From: Pyrocephalus nanus
Taxonomy: Eukaryota > Chordata > Aves > Passeriformes > Tyrannidae
DNA: 64,000 nucleotides
Assembly: GCA_038380795.1 (NCBI GenBank)
Contig: CM076260.1
Coordinates: 32,274,634-32,338,633, forward strand
Direction: 5' to 3'
The notes under the pieces are model-generated. The model was not told the DNA's origin. It did not search any database and was given only the letters and a program-made list of their open reading frames with translations. Below are positions 63,409 to 64,000 of the stretch, one piece after another; positions within the stretch are counted from its first letter, which is position 1; each line of letters opens with the position of its first letter. A program made the position numbers and the translations under genes.

Positions 63409-64000
63409 GCAACATGTGACTGATTCACATAAACTGGCCTGATCAGCACAGAAGAGAGTTCAAAATATGATCAACCAGAATCTACAAAATGTAAGAATTC
63501 CTAATTTTCTGTTTGAGAAAAGCAGTTCTGCTATATGTTTTGCTATATTTAAAGGAAATGCCCCTTATTTTCCTTATGCAACTAACCAGAAATAAAAGAA
63601 AGTAAAAGAGCAGACTATTAAAATGTAGCATGCACGTGGTTGCTTGCTTCTATTGCAGCTCTGAATTCTAAGCTGTAGAGATAAAAGGGGAAAACACCCC
63701 CAAACCTGCTAGAAATTATGATCTTAAAAACTGGGGGTTTGAAAAGTAGAGAACATGATTATCTTTGCTCTTCTGCATCTGCTCCTTATCTGGCCTTGAA
63801 GATCAAGTTCTCCAGTCTCCCCAAAGGACAATCTTGCTTAAAGTTTGATTATAAGAACTGGAGGGAAGGGGTGTCCTCTTAAATGATCCTGCCTAACCTC
63901 TGCCTAAAGTGTACACACTTAAAACTTTGGGCACCTGCTCATAGCAAACGGGACCTCTTATATCAGTGACTTTCCAGGACTTCTGAGGTCTTATCAGTGA
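63409..64000. other. Intergenic, no gene seen
   Basis: AT-rich sequence to the right edge of the window. Nothing recognised. Confidence 0.55.

Overview
The window reads as vertebrate nuclear DNA from a bird. Most of it is AT-rich, non-coding and full of microsatellites. It carries several CR1 LINE copies, including one whose 3' end has the avian-type tandem ATTCTGTG octamer. An LTR near the right edge resembles, from memory, a family common in neoavian birds. There are no operons, ribosome-binding sites or prokaryotic features. Species cannot be named from sequence reading alone.

One protein-coding gene is clear. It is HTR1B, the serotonin 5-HT1B receptor, complete and intronless on the minus strand at 52867-54000 (377 codons), inside a CpG island of about 3.3 kb (roughly 52000-55320). 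A TATA box lies on the same strand about 670 bp upstream. The GC-rich leader holds several upstream ATGs with good initiation context. A second promoter-like cluster (two inverted CCAAT boxes, a YY1-type motif and an AP-1 site) sits at the other end of the island, beyond the stop codon.

Layout, left to right: 1-1300 is a very old, decayed CR1 reverse-transcriptase region. 4583-5234 is a 650-bp CTTT microsatellite. 7864-8238 is a perfect 66-bp tandem duplication abutting a minus-strand CR1 3' end. 12117-12500 is another minus-strand CR1 tail. 12.5-38.3 kb is gene-poor desert with AT, TTA and GA repeats. 38322-40300 is a comparatively young 5'-truncated CR1 with recognisable reverse transcriptase and two in-frame stops. 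45130-46530 is a probable ERV-L type LTR, primer-binding site and leader. 50.5-55.3 kb is the HTR1B locus. 55.4-61.6 kb is desert. 61640-62260 may be an ancient LINE 3' end. 62346-63408 is a solo LTR on the minus strand.

The desert probably serves as regulatory and structural surroundings for HTR1B, but no enhancer can be proved from one sequence. I found no evidence of a new multi-gene system. The most useful leads are the uORF-rich HTR1B leader, the possible second promoter at the 3' end of the island, the human-like pharmacology residue in the receptor, and the ERV-L type element.
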